Part shown: positions 44,797 to 56,017 of the stretch, piece by piece | How the letters are laid out: the number at the start of each line of letters is the position of its first letter | Position numbering within the stretch: position 1 is the stretch's first letter | Assembly (NCBI RefSeq): GCF_032854445.1 | Contig: NC_088295.1 | Location: 60,305,249-60,369,248, forward strand | DNA length: 64,000 nt | From: Liolophura sinensis | Lineage: Eukaryota; Mollusca; Polyplacophora; Chitonida; Chitonidae | Direction: 5' to 3' | Position numbers and translations under genes: made by a program | Notes under the pieces: generated by a model | What the model saw: the letters and a program-made list of their open reading frames with translations, nothing else | What the model was told of the DNA's origin: nothing | Databases searched by the model: none

Positions 44797-45245
44797 AACT
44801 CTCTACATAATTTTCTACATAATCCAGTCACTTCAGTGCTTTCATCATCCTGTCATTATTATAACCTCAACAAGTCACTAGTCATGTTCGAGCTCGGGAT
44901 ATTTTGCAGAATGCTGGGTTCAGCATCGTGTGTTTACAGAAGGAAAGTGCCTTGTCATGATCTGTTCTCTGAAAGGTCCAACTACCATCTGTATCCTAGA
45001 CTTCCACTCTTAGGCCCAGAAGTCAGACAGCCATGCCACCTGTCTGCGTGGCATCATTTCTATTGTCTGTCAGTCTAATGACTTTGAATATCCGAGGTTC
45101 TAAATAAAGAAAAGTCATTATCATTTTAACTATGACAAACTGAGCTGAACAATTCTGAGATAGGTAGTTTTTATCACTCCTTTAACCCTGTTGTCAGGCT
45201 CTATAACAGCTTCCATCTTTCCTTTTCTGATAGAAAAGCAGAAAT

Positions 45246-45383
45246 CTCCCGGTAAATAGCGACCTAAAAAGATTCAAGACGAGAGATTCATATTTGTGTA
45301 ATGTTTGCCAGGCTAAGGAGACCATCCATCATGTTTTACTGGTATGTTCGCGGTACACTGAGCAAAGAGAAATATATTTCTGA
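45246..45383 (+). pseudogene. LINE-type retrotransposon C-terminal fragment
   Basis: A 45-codon frame ending in a stop reads RFKTRDSYLCNVCQAKETI followed by HHVLLVCSRYTEQREIYF. The CxxC-x5-H(H)xxxxC arrangement with ETIHHVLLVC is the zinc-knuckle-like C-terminus common in non-LTR retrotransposon polyproteins. Upstream sequence from about 44.84 kb may belong to the same element but is frame-broken. Non-functional remnant. Confidence 0.6.
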
Positions 45384-46096
45384 TCTTGTAGACTATGGAA
45401 TGGTTAACCCAACTCTAAAAACTATGCTTGTCCACCGAAATATGTAAGTTTAGTTTTCATAGCTGTTGAGGATTATGTAGGATCTTTTTATAAGTAAGTC
45501 ACAGCATTGTGGGAGTAGTGCCTGAAACACCTATTATTGCCTTGGCGCAAATCATTCTATGGAATGGAGTCGACATGTAAGCTAATGTATGTATGAATAC
45601 GTGTATGCAAAATATGCCTAACATGAATGTGTTTTCTTTCATATATTTTGGATACCTTTCTTCATGTTCCCTAGAACCATACTCTTCGTTTTATAGTAAC
45701 TTTTCATAGGCTCTGGAATACTGGAATCAAATTTTTTCATTTTCACTTCCGCATTTTAAAAAGGTCTTGCCTTTGAAAAACGTTGGATAGCCTCAAATCA
45801 TTTTTGAGTATCGTGTTAGACAACAGTAAGACAAATAAATACATAAAATAAACTCATGTCGAAGTCCGCATATACAATGACTTGGTAGGTATACGTCTGT
45901 ACATAGACAGACCACTAGTTACAGACATTTTCAAGATCAACATATTAGTAAGTACATATATTATTCTCTAAAATAAGGGTTCTGCTCCACATTCCGTGAC
46001 CCAGGTAATAATAACATCGATATAAAATGCAAATATAATTACATGACAACTTGAAGACAGTAAGTTCTTTCTTTGTTGATTTACAGTGTGTAATTA

Positions 46097-49000
46097 TTAA
46101 AAACTGCCTAAATATTTCTGCCCTTTGATGACGAAGCTGGTTTGTAGAACATTAGAGCCGACAGATTTCCTCTGGTCAGGCTGTTGGCCTCCGGCGTACA
46201 CCATTATCTCACCTGTGGAAAAAATAATAATCAATATACTATAGTGGGGAAAAAATTCGCTAATAAATATATTTCGTAGTCTGTATGTACCAGACTTTAT
46301 TCATTTCTTTTAGCTTATGACAACTGCTCTTTTGACACTACACTATCTTGATTAACATTCCCCCCCGATAAGACTTGTGAGTATTTTACATGTGGAAGCT
46401 GTTTAATACCCAACACGTCATACAATATTGTTCGTCTCACATACTAAAACAACTTGAACACACATTTAGTGACAAGCATCCATTGGAACTGATATGGTTT
46501 ATTGTTTCTTATTTAGTATTAAAGTAAAACAGTTTTATCAGTCGACAAACCACTGAAGAATATTGCTATGACCAAAATATTTGTCTTCACCACTTGCAAA
46601 TGTTATGTTTGTCTCAATATTTTTTGCCTGAATTATGTATAAAAAAAACGTGTTATGTGTTTTCAAGGTAAACAGTATATTGTTACGCACTGGTTCAGGG
46701 TCACAATCTAGATGATAACACAAAACTTTGTCGAAATGTCTGTCGTTAGCGCTCACATGAGTGCATGAATATTTTAGCACTAGTAAAACAGCCTGGGTCT
46801 GTGCATCGAAAAAGGCATTCGTACACCAAGCGTCAACCAGTAGGGACGTTCCTTTTCAATAATCACAAGGACTCTGACTGTGAGGCTTAAGCTTCATGCC
46901 GTGAAACTATCAGCTAAAGAATGTCTAACGTTACCGCTCATATTAGTCCTGCAATAACTTTTGGCAATCTTTTCCAAATGGAGACAGTTAATTCTAAATT
47001 TTTCTGGCGGTCACCAAAATTGGGACGCCAAATAAGAGAATAAATGTGATACTTTCCTACAAGATATAAACTGTACTTATAGCCTTATCATTTGTTCAAT
47101 TTGAGTTTGTTAGAACCTAATCCGAATGTCAAATATTACTAAAACAATGCAATTTTTTTTTCTTTTGTTGGGATATTTGTCTGAGAAAAAAAAATACAGT
47201 CATATCCTTAATTACCTGGTTCAATGAAAAACTGTCCGGAAGTATCGTCCCACTGCGCCATCTGGTGAGCTTGGATCGTAAACTCGAGGGCTAGTTTTAC
47301 GTCAACCTCGTTTGGGGATAACTTTTCTATTCTATTAAAGGCCACTAACTGAAGTTTAGGCATGGGTGTACTGGCGTTAGACCAACTGATGTAAACCTGG
47401 ACGACCTGAATAAACAATAATGAAGGAAGAGGAAGTTTAAATATTAATAAGGAAGTAAGTATGATAGATGTGTTGTCACAAGTTGCGATGTGTTCACATT
47501 TCACACATGTAACCCACGTTTCAAGCAAAATAACACCTTCACTGAAAGGAAGAACAAAAAAAATTGTTTCCCCATATATCCGCCCTTTAAAAATAAACAC
47601 GTTAATATAGTAAAACGTTGAAAAAGTAATTCCCTCTGTCCCTTGCTTAACCATGCATGTCATGCCTTATAATTATGAGCATGGGTTAATAAAGTTGAAA
47701 AAAAAAAAACAAGAATGTTAAGAATGTCTGACATTCATTCTTTTGGCTGCAACCAGTATGGTAAAATTGGGGAACTGCACTGTAATGAGTGATCTATATT
47801 AAATATTATGAAAATCACAACCGGTCAAAACCAGCTATATACTGAACAATAAACAAAAAGAATGAAAAACTACATGAAAACTGACCTCATCACTGACGAC
47901 TTTTCCCGAGTTGTGGAGAGTGACGGCCACGGTTTGCTCCTGACCGGCCAGTATTGTGGAACTACCGAGACTGATATCTGTGTAAGTGAAGTTGGTATAG
48001 GACAGACCATAGCCGAACGGGTACAGGGGGTCTCCGGTAAAGTAACGGTAGGTACGCTCTGACATTGTGTAATTCGTAATCCCTGGGGTCTGGAAGAAAT
48101 CATGAAATCAAGAAACGTTCGTTCATTATAGTCAGCTGACCGATTAATTTCTCCAATAATTACAAGGACTATTATTTTTTTCTATAATTGTATTGTGATA
48201 ATAGCATTGCTGAATAAAATACCCCTGCAAACGTTTTCTCTTACTTCAACTTCCGTTTCAACATTATTTCGGTCTTTTCTGGATGGTGTCTCTGTAGAAT
48301 GTCACTCCCAGTGAGGCTTCCCTGGAAGACACCAGATATGACACCAAGATTACAGTAATACTGACTCTACGACGATCAGTGTACTACGTATACCTCTCAT
48401 GAAGATCGCATGCGATGATGTGCCAAAACTGGAATCGATCTGAACTATGACTCGCGAATCAACGAATCACCTGATTGACTGCCCGGTACCACGTGAACGG
48501 AAGTCGTCCAGCAGGACTCGCCACACCTTGGACCACCTGAAGCAAGGCTGCACCAGCCTCCTGGGCAGGGAAGAAACACTCGAGAATTGACGTAACATCC
48601 GGATTCTCATCCGCCCACGTAATGTCAAGAGGACCGGCGTTAAAGAGGACAAGGATCACGGGAGTTCCATTGGCTGAAATACATATTTACGTAAAGAAAA
48701 ATATGGTTTGACTGCGGAATACTGTAACCAGGCGAGATTTAGGTGTATGGGAAAAGATAAAGAAATGAAAATGTATGTACACATACTCCTGAAATCAAAA
48801 CGTCAAAATGGTCAAACAAATTAAAATTTTTCCGCTGCCCTTGTGAGCCAAGAGGTTTCATATGACTTATTGGTGACGCACGATCCACCGTTTTGTTCCT
48901 TCACTGCTAAACCTGACACAAGCCGTCATATTTGTGAACTATTCTTGAGTACGTCAAATAACCACGGGACAACCACGACCATCTTAGTGCGCCAAATAAA

Positions 49001-52000
49001 CTAAATATAGAAACTCCCAGCTCCGTGTTCATCTCTTGCCATTAACCTACCGTACTTCACGGCGTCCTGCAGCAACTGTAGCTGTTGACCAGGGAGATTC
49101 ATGTCAGCTCGGTCGTTAGCTTCGCTTTCGATGTCACTTCCTATGGAAAGGAAATTTAGTTATTGGTCCATGTTATTTAGCAGCTAGAGTCCATGTAAAT
49201 TCATTACACCCTCCCCCCCCCCCCCCCCCAACAAATGCATTCCAAAGTAAACGGTGGGCGACGCTTGTGTGGTGGTTTGTGCAGTTGAAGCGTTCGTTGA
49301 AGACCAATGTTCTCCCACCAATATGATGTTTATAGTTGTATGTGACTTGTGGGAAAGTTCGTCTGTAACATGCCAAAGGCCGGTGGTTTATGTCGGGCAC
49401 TTCGGTCTGCTCTGCCCATGAAACTAACCACTGTCGGATAAGTGGAGTATGGCACTTAAATAAATAAATACAAATTACTGCAAGATCATTTACCAGTCCC
49501 CAAGCAGACAATGACGAGTTGGGAACCAGAGATGACGGCCATGTCGGCGGGTTTGTAATCCGTACAAAACGGGGATGAACAGCCATTTGCCTGTCGGGTG
49601 TCGGGGCTGAGGGACTTCAGAGCGGCATAAGGGGTGATTATGTACTTTGAGGGGGAGGCTGCGGCATAGTCACCAAACAACTGCCTTCCGTCGTTGGACA
49701 TCGGACCTACAACCTGAAATACGAAAACCTTTGTGATCGACCAATGAGTTTATTGACAAACCTTATTGAAGCCAAGTGAGTGGATTGCATAGAAAGTTTA
49801 AAATTTTCAATGTTGAAGGTGTTAACATATTCATTAATCGTTTCGGATTTTTTTGGCGTACACATCCCTTTATGTAGCGTATGAACAAGTAACATTCAAG
49901 TTAGGTGTAAAAATGCAATATAGAAAACAATGAGCGTGGTCTCTCAAGATTTTCTGCCTGTACATGGCGGTTCCAAGCTGTGTAAAAACATATCGTTCTC
50001 TATACGGCTGGTGAACTACATCACAACTCTACAGAGCCAGTAACGTATTACAGAAAAGTACAAATAAGTAGTAACATAGCCGGACCGACTTGTTTTAGGC
50101 GGGTTACATTCCCACTGACTGTGTTCTTTGCTTAATGTCCCTTTCCGTTGTCTTAAGCGTGTTATTTGAAATTGCTCTTACAGCGATAGTTTTGATGTCG
50201 CCATTTCCTTTCAATGGCAGGAAGTTGTTGATATTTTTTAGAAGCACGATTGTCTGTACCGCAGCATCCCGCGAGATGGCCACGTGCAAGGGACTCTCGA
50301 TGACACTGAGATCAATTTTGGTGAAAGGGTTCATTTCCGGTGGGTCAAATTCGCCGAGCCTCATTCTGGTGTAAAACAGGGGTTTGACACTTTCTACTAC
50401 CTTCTCTGTCGTCAACATACCTTCTGACACGGCCTCAGCTTGAAGATAAAAGAGAAAAACTTTCATGACGGTTGCACAACAATTTTGGTTGACGAATTCC
50501 ACTTGTAACCTGGATAACAGCAACAATAAATTGCAAGTATGTTTTAACCATAAATTATTTCTAGGGTTCAGGATTTGTTTAATAATTCATTGACCAAAAT
50601 ATGAAAGAAAGGCTGTACGAGATAGATCTTTTCCCGAGAGAAAGCCACCATACTGTTGTTGTCCAGCAAACCACAGCTTTGTGTAGCACATACAGTTACA
50701 TTTCTTGGTTCTATGGGGGAGACAGATCACAACATTCTGTTTATTTGTTCAATGTCTCTCTGACCTCCGAAATGCTAACGATTTTCGACTTAATTTTTTT
50801 AACGGAATATATAATGCTACAGTCAGCAACCCACTATAAAAGATTCATAGGTCTAGAATTACTGAAAATACTGTGCTGCTGTCGCATGCAGCCTTTCTAA
50901 TACTCATCCTCCGCCTTTTTATTGCACATCATGCATTACTTTCGCTGCATCTTGGGGAAACTTCAAAGCAAAATGATTAGAGAAGTACAGAGGACGCGAT
51001 TCTCTTTCTTCATACTTTTTTTTACATTTTCTCATTCTTTCAAATCCCCACAATGGTTTATGCATTTTGGATGTAAAGTTATTAATGACTGGCCAAAGCC
51101 GAATTGTACCCATTTGCATATAGCTGTCGTTGTCCTGATGTGTTTCCAGTTCCAAGTTACATCCGGCGTTTACACAGACCGCCACAGTCTGGACGCTGGT
51201 GTTCGTGTAATGGTGGGCTCTAGCCACATTCTCCACCGCACTACCGTCGCTGACGACATAACCACTGAAACCCCACTCCCCACGCAACACGTCCGTCAGC
51301 AGCTTACTGTTGGCACAGGCGGGAATGCCGTTCAAGCTTCAAAAAATAGTTTAAGTCTGCTTTTAATATTTGAAGGGAAAATGGTATTTATTAAGCCAAT
51401 ACGCTTCACACAATTTGCTGTTTTAAGTCAGCCTTGGGTTTTCTCATCCTTTTTTGTATGGGACAGTCGGAGAACATAGCCATCAGCTGGTGAGCCATTT
51501 CTATACGGTCTGCTATGCAAAACATGTCACGCCTATATTCCACCCTCTAATTGGAACGCCAGCCCAAAATTCACAACCAGTGCACAGCTATGTGTTACCT
51601 TTCCTGGGCGGTGTACATGAGGGTAAAACTTGAAAAAAAGCGAGTCATGGTCATTTTTGTGACAACCGACAACCTAAAAAACTACCATGTGGGAGGGACG
51701 CGTACCTGTTGTAGCTGCACATTAAACTGAATGTTCCAGCTTCGACACACATCCTGAAGGCTGGAAGAAACGTCAGCCGCCAGTCCCTGTCCGTCACCTG
51801 TACAACAACAACAAAGACATCAATGATTTTTGTGGCAAAGATTTAAACGCGTCAGTTTTTGAAAACCGTGTGTTATCCTGTGATGACTGGTATTCAATGG
51901 ACATTTTCGTTAGCGAGTCTGTAAAAGCTTTTGAACAGGCAGCGACTCATATTCATTTAAAGGAGAAGAAAACTTAAAAACATGACACTATAGGCTTAAA

Positions 52001-55000
52001 AGGGCATATTTTTTTCTATCTGGTGGTGCCTGCCGCATAATTTTGCGATTTACCCTCGCCATACACGTAAAGCCTGAAAACGGCAAAGATGGCATAAATC
52101 GCTGAGTCCATCATGTCCTCCATCTTTAACAACCTGTAATTTATGCTGGGGGTGTGTTGCCTCTCAGCCAGTGAGAGTCGTTAAAACTGCCTGCTTGTTC
52201 GTGTAAACTCGGAACCCGATCGTCAAGCGGAAAAGGAACTGTACTGTTCGCTACCTTCTGGGAAGAAGAGTTCTACCGGAAATGTACGAACTGCACTTCG
52301 GCGGTTTAAGACGGCAATTCTCCTTCTAACACAGAAGACTTCAGGACTGGTTCTTAGGCAAAATGGAATCGCCCACAGCGGATTTTGGTGCTGACTTTAT
52401 TCATAATTTATCAACTTGAGGTACATATTAGAATTTTTTTATGGCATGCACCTGCGAGGAAATGAATACTCTTTTCAATGGTATTTGACTGATATTTAAA
52501 TTTTCTTCTCTTTTAATGTCATTTCTTATATGAGCTCCGATGAGTTAGTAATTTTCACAGATAAAGAACTTTCTAAGGCCTATTTTTCAAGGATTGATGC
52601 GTTGTTGTTGGAAATGAAACATTTAGGAATAATTGTTTCGCTGATGGAGTGTTCTGAGGTCATATTAACGCAGACAGTCAAGACTTTCAAGAGACTATTA
52701 CTAGAGCAACGATCTCCTCGGTGGCCTCAAAGTCGGGAGACCCGGATGAAATCCGGGCCGAATAATACCGATGACTTAAAAAAAATTCACTTAGCACTGT
52801 GGGGTTAAAGGAGGAAACATGACTGGTTGTACCAGTGTCAGTATAATGTGACTGGAGGCAGGGGTGTCGTCCTTTGTGTCTTCGGTAAGATCCTTCAGTG
52901 GCAGCAACGTTTTGGCGGATCTGCCACAGGGAGGCACCCAATAACTCCTTCTTGTCATATGACCCCAAGCATACACGTACAGAAACATACAGAAACAAGG
53001 ACTGTTTTGCAAAGCAAGCACTTCAGGGTGTCCGTTTTAAAATACAAAATGAAACAGTCGCCTATATTGTGGTCAGATAAAGCTTTGTTTCACGAGAGAA
53101 TGTGGCAGAACTTTACCTAAAAGATCACTCCATTCTTCTTTGAACTAGTTAACCTGTTACCTTCGCATTAAAAGAGCTTCTTTGAACGGGAATATTGTCC
53201 GGACCACCGTGGGCGTCAAAATGTTTACATCCGGCGCTTGCCCGGACGTAACGTGGATGATCTCCCTGTAAGCCGGCCACGAAATGCTGAGCGTACAGAC
53301 CATTCATGAACGGATCTTCACCATAGGTTTCCTGAAAAAAGGATCAAGGAATTGGGTTATATTAGTTATTATTTTTTGTTATGTTATGTTGTATCATCGA
53401 GGGATATGTCTCTATTCTACCTTTGGTTTCTCCTGATATAGATGGCTAATCAAGGCTAATCTTTCATGATGCTGGTAAAGGAATACTCACTTGGTGTCTG
53501 CCCTACAATAGGATATCTCATGAGGCTAGTAACTTGATGTCTGCCCACAGAGGATGAGGCAGGTAACCGATTACCCCACTAAAGTGGAAGTCGCACGAGA
53601 CTGGTAAAGGAATACTCACTTGGTGTCTGCCAAGAAAGGATGTCTCATGATGCTGGTAACGGAATACTCACTTGGTGTCTGCCCCACAGAGGATATCTCA
53701 TGAGGCTGGTAACGGAATACTCACTTGATGTCTGCCCCACAGAGGATGTCTCATGAGGCTGGTAACGGGGAATACTCACTTGGTGTCTGCCCCACTGAGG
53801 ATGTCTCATGATGCTGGAACGGAATGGTCAGTTGGTGTCTGCCAACAAAGGTTGTCTCATGAGGCTGATAACGGAATATGCAATTGGTGTCTGGCCCACT
53901 GATGATGTCTTATGATGCTGGTAACGGAATACTCACTTGGTGACTGCGCCACAGAGGATATGTCATGAGGCTGGTAACGGGAAATACTCACTTGATATCT
54001 GCCCCACAGAGGATATCTCATGAGACTGGTAACGGAATACTCTCTTGGTGTCCGTCTCATGAGGCTGGTAACGGGGAATACTTAGTTGGTGTCTGCCCCT
54101 CAGAGGATATCTCATGAGGCTGGTAACGGGGAATACTCACTTGGTGTCTGCCCCAAAGAGGATGTCTCGAGGCTGGTAACGGAATACTCACTTGGTGTCT
54201 GCCCCACAAAGGATATTTCATAAGACTGGTAACGGAATACTCGCTTGGTGTCTGCCCCACAGAGGATATCTCATGAGGATGGTAACGAGGAATACTCACC
54301 TGGTTTCTGCCCCACAAAAAAGCTCCTGATGGTAATGGGAGAATACTCACCTGCTTCCTGGCCCACAGAGGGTGTCTCCTGATAGGGATGAGAGAATACC
54401 CACCCGGTTTCTGCCCCACAGAGGGTGTCTCCTGATAGGGATGAGAAAATACCCACCTGGTTTCTGCCCCACAGAGGATGTCTCATGATGTTGATGACGG
54501 GACTGAAGCAGCTCAGGCCTGTGTGTTTTCCGTAAATCCCAGCCTTGGTATAGTTGTTGTGTTTAGCCCTTACTTCCACTGACGAAACCTCTGCTATCGT
54601 ATATACAAGTGATGGGCTGTGTGTTGAGGAGAGAAGATTGTCGTAAATGTAGTTAAGCCCAAACGGTTGTGGTCATTATTTGGGCAGAGCATAGTAAATT
54701 CAAGTAAATAAGAACAAATCATTTTATAGTATCAGGAGGCATTTGATCAAAAATACGTTAAAGTTAAGCCAATCTTAACTCTGAATATCAATCTCATCCT
54801 TATAGAAAATAAACGACACTTTATAGTCTGGACTATAGTTAATACCGGGTTTAAATCCTAAGAATTTTGTGCAACTGAGCCCTGATATCTCAACGTAACA
54901 GGCTTCAACGGACTGGAAAGTTATGGTCCGGCTTCCACCGCGGGATTGTGGAAGTGCATTTTCAGACGAAGCTCGTGTTTCCATGTTGAATTTTTACCTC

Positions 55001-55719
55001 GCAGGGTGGATGTACATGTACTGTAATTGCCTATAGTAAGAATTCTAACTGTTGTGCGTAATGGCTTCATTCTATGTCATGGTCGGATCACTGCAAAATT
55101 AATTATTTGAATTAGTTTCCAATTCAGCATGCTCGTGTTATGTAGGCGCAATGGCCTGCCTTTGCTGGTGTAAGCTTTCATATCCACATATTAGTCAGTA
55201 TTGGCCTCAAGCTTTAGACATATGATTGTCTGGATACTAAAATCGCATTTTTTCTATACCGTAACATTTAGTACCAGGCCGGGAAAACTATCATGCTGCC
55301 TCACTTGAATACTATGCCGGATATACGAGCCATGGCGCTACTCACCCAGGCACAGTATGCATGTACTGACACCATCGGTGCCTAGTGTGTAAGTATGGAA
55401 AGGGATTTCACTGAACGCACAGTACGTACTTGAACGATGCCGCCAGTCCAAGAGACTGGGGAAATGACGTGGCTACTCCCGCGTGCACGTCTCCCCTCAA
55501 ACACTCGGTATCCCAGTCGTACGGTTTTATATCAAAGCGGTCAATGGCGGGAGCTGGCTGAGTTTTGGCCATCTGGGGTACGATCTCATCCAGGGTGAGC
55601 CTGCTGACCAAGTCATTAACACGTACTTCCCACGGCAAGGAGACATTCCTGAACGGATAGTCACAACGGCAGTCCAGCACGCTGAACAACAACAACGCCC
55701 ACACAAATTGGGCCACCAT
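46097..55719 (-). CDS. GH3 beta-xylosidase-like glycosidase, complete, 12 exons, 739 aa
   Basis: Exons (5' to 3'): 55430-55719, 54457-54616, 53161-53331, 51706-51797, 51110-51336, 50182-50438, 49494-49713, 49051-49140, 48471-48673, 47886-48089, 47216-47405, 46097-46212. All are GT-AG, phases match, and the total is 2220 nt. The ATG at 55719 opens a signal peptide (MVAQFVWALLLFSVLDCRC). The GH3 barrel follows with PLWGRNQ then ETYGEDP, KHFD at 186-189 and GYVVSD with the expected nucleophile Asp268. The second domain has VVGPM, VCLGTG and IESEANDR (Glu477/479 near the expected acid/base), then GRLPFTWY. A fibronectin-III-like end starts around YPFGYGLSYTNF and closes at EIMVYAGGQQP. This is the two-domain-plus-FnIII layout of beta-xylosidases, which release xylose or related sugars from glycan ends; substrate is inferred only. 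Secretion or lysosomal delivery is likely. No inactivating change is visible. Confidence 0.93.
48290..48440 (-). repeat. SINE fragment related to family 2
   Basis: GAAGACACCAGATATGACAC and CAGTAATACTGACTCTACG match the middle of the element at 33.7 kb. It lies in the GH3 intron between exons 9 and 10. Confidence 0.5.
49213..49229. repeat. Poly-C run of 17
   Basis: An uninterrupted run of C (G on the coding strand) in a GH3 intron. The length may be unreliable because homopolymers are error-prone. Confidence 0.8.
49300..49470 (+). repeat. SINE, family 3
   Basis: Holds TGTGACTTGTGGGAAAGTTC, CATGCCAAAGGCCGGTGG, CTCTGCCCATGAAACTAACC and a TAAATAAATA tail. It ends about 25 bp before GH3 exon 7 begins (49494). 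Confidence 0.65.
52805..52985 (+). repeat. SINE fragment related to family 2
   Basis: CCAGTGTCAGTATAATGTGA, GGGGTGTCGTCCTTTG and CTTGTCATATGACCCCAAGC match the 33.7 kb element. Intronic, between GH3 exons 3 and 4. Confidence 0.55.
53478..54456. repeat. Exon-2-derived minisatellite with decoy 5' splice sites in the intact GH3 gene
   Basis: About 18 units of roughly 53 bp directly after the exon 2 donor. On the coding (-) strand a unit reads CATGAGACATCCTCTGTGGG, GCAGACACCAA, GTGAGTATTCC and GTTACCAGCCT. The first ~30 nt copy the end of exon 2 (which encodes MRHPLWGRNQ) and the next ~9 nt copy the splice donor. I count eleven exact GTGAGT copies between about 53485 and 54350. The genuine donor at 54456 reads GTGGGT, a weaker match to consensus than the decoys. 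Confidence 0.92.
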
Positions 55720-55832
55720 GATAGTGCGTCAAGGTGTTACTTCAACGGTTATCGAGACAGATAATATTGTTAACAATCAACGAACAATATGTGGAACACA
55801 TAATCTATATCTATGGTGGTCTATTATGGCTA

Positions 55833-56017
55833 TTAAAGGGATGCGGAATCGATTCTGATTGGCTAGTGAGAGAGATAGGCAAGTCCAGGCTATGCCTCGC
55901 CTAAGCTGATTTTTAGATACGGTACACTTATTCAAACGTGACCAAGGGTGCAAGATTTAACCCAGAAAAACCTATCTCAACTGTCAGCCAATCAGAGTCG
56001 ATTCTGCATCCCTTTAA
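55833..56017. mobile_element. TTAA-flanked MITE in the GH3 promoter region
   Basis: 185 bp bounded by TTAA at 55833-55836 and 56014-56017. Terminal inverted repeats of about 45 bp begin AGGGATGC and share GAATCGA and TCTGATTGGCT with their partner (AGCCAATCAGAGTCGATTC). TTAA target duplication is typical of piggyBac-type elements. It has no coding capacity and lies only about 115 bp upstream of the GH3 start codon, so it may contribute promoter or 5' leader sequence, including CCAAT-box-like ATTGG/CCAAT motifs in both arms. Confidence 0.75.

Noticed and set aside
49173-49586. - strand 137-codon frame with a poly-Gly run
   Set aside because: It reads through the poly-C tract and a family 3 SINE next to GH3 exon 7; the real exon uses another frame.
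50922-51479. + strand 185-codon frame
   Set aside because: Antisense shadow of GH3 exon 5, whose - strand frame carries the catalytic motif.
52530-52808. + strand 92-codon frame in a GH3 intron
   Set aside because: No splice signals, no recognised family and no partner exons; probably chance or old repeat debris.
53857-54579. Separate protein with repeated PLWGRNQ-like motifs
   Set aside because: Only the exon 2 part is coding; the rest is the exon-derived minisatellite.
28000-56000. Recent bacterial gene transfer as the source of the GH3 genes
   Set aside because: Both copies share twelve-exon architecture with phase-matched introns, animal splice signals and host-like composition, so a recent transfer is not supported.
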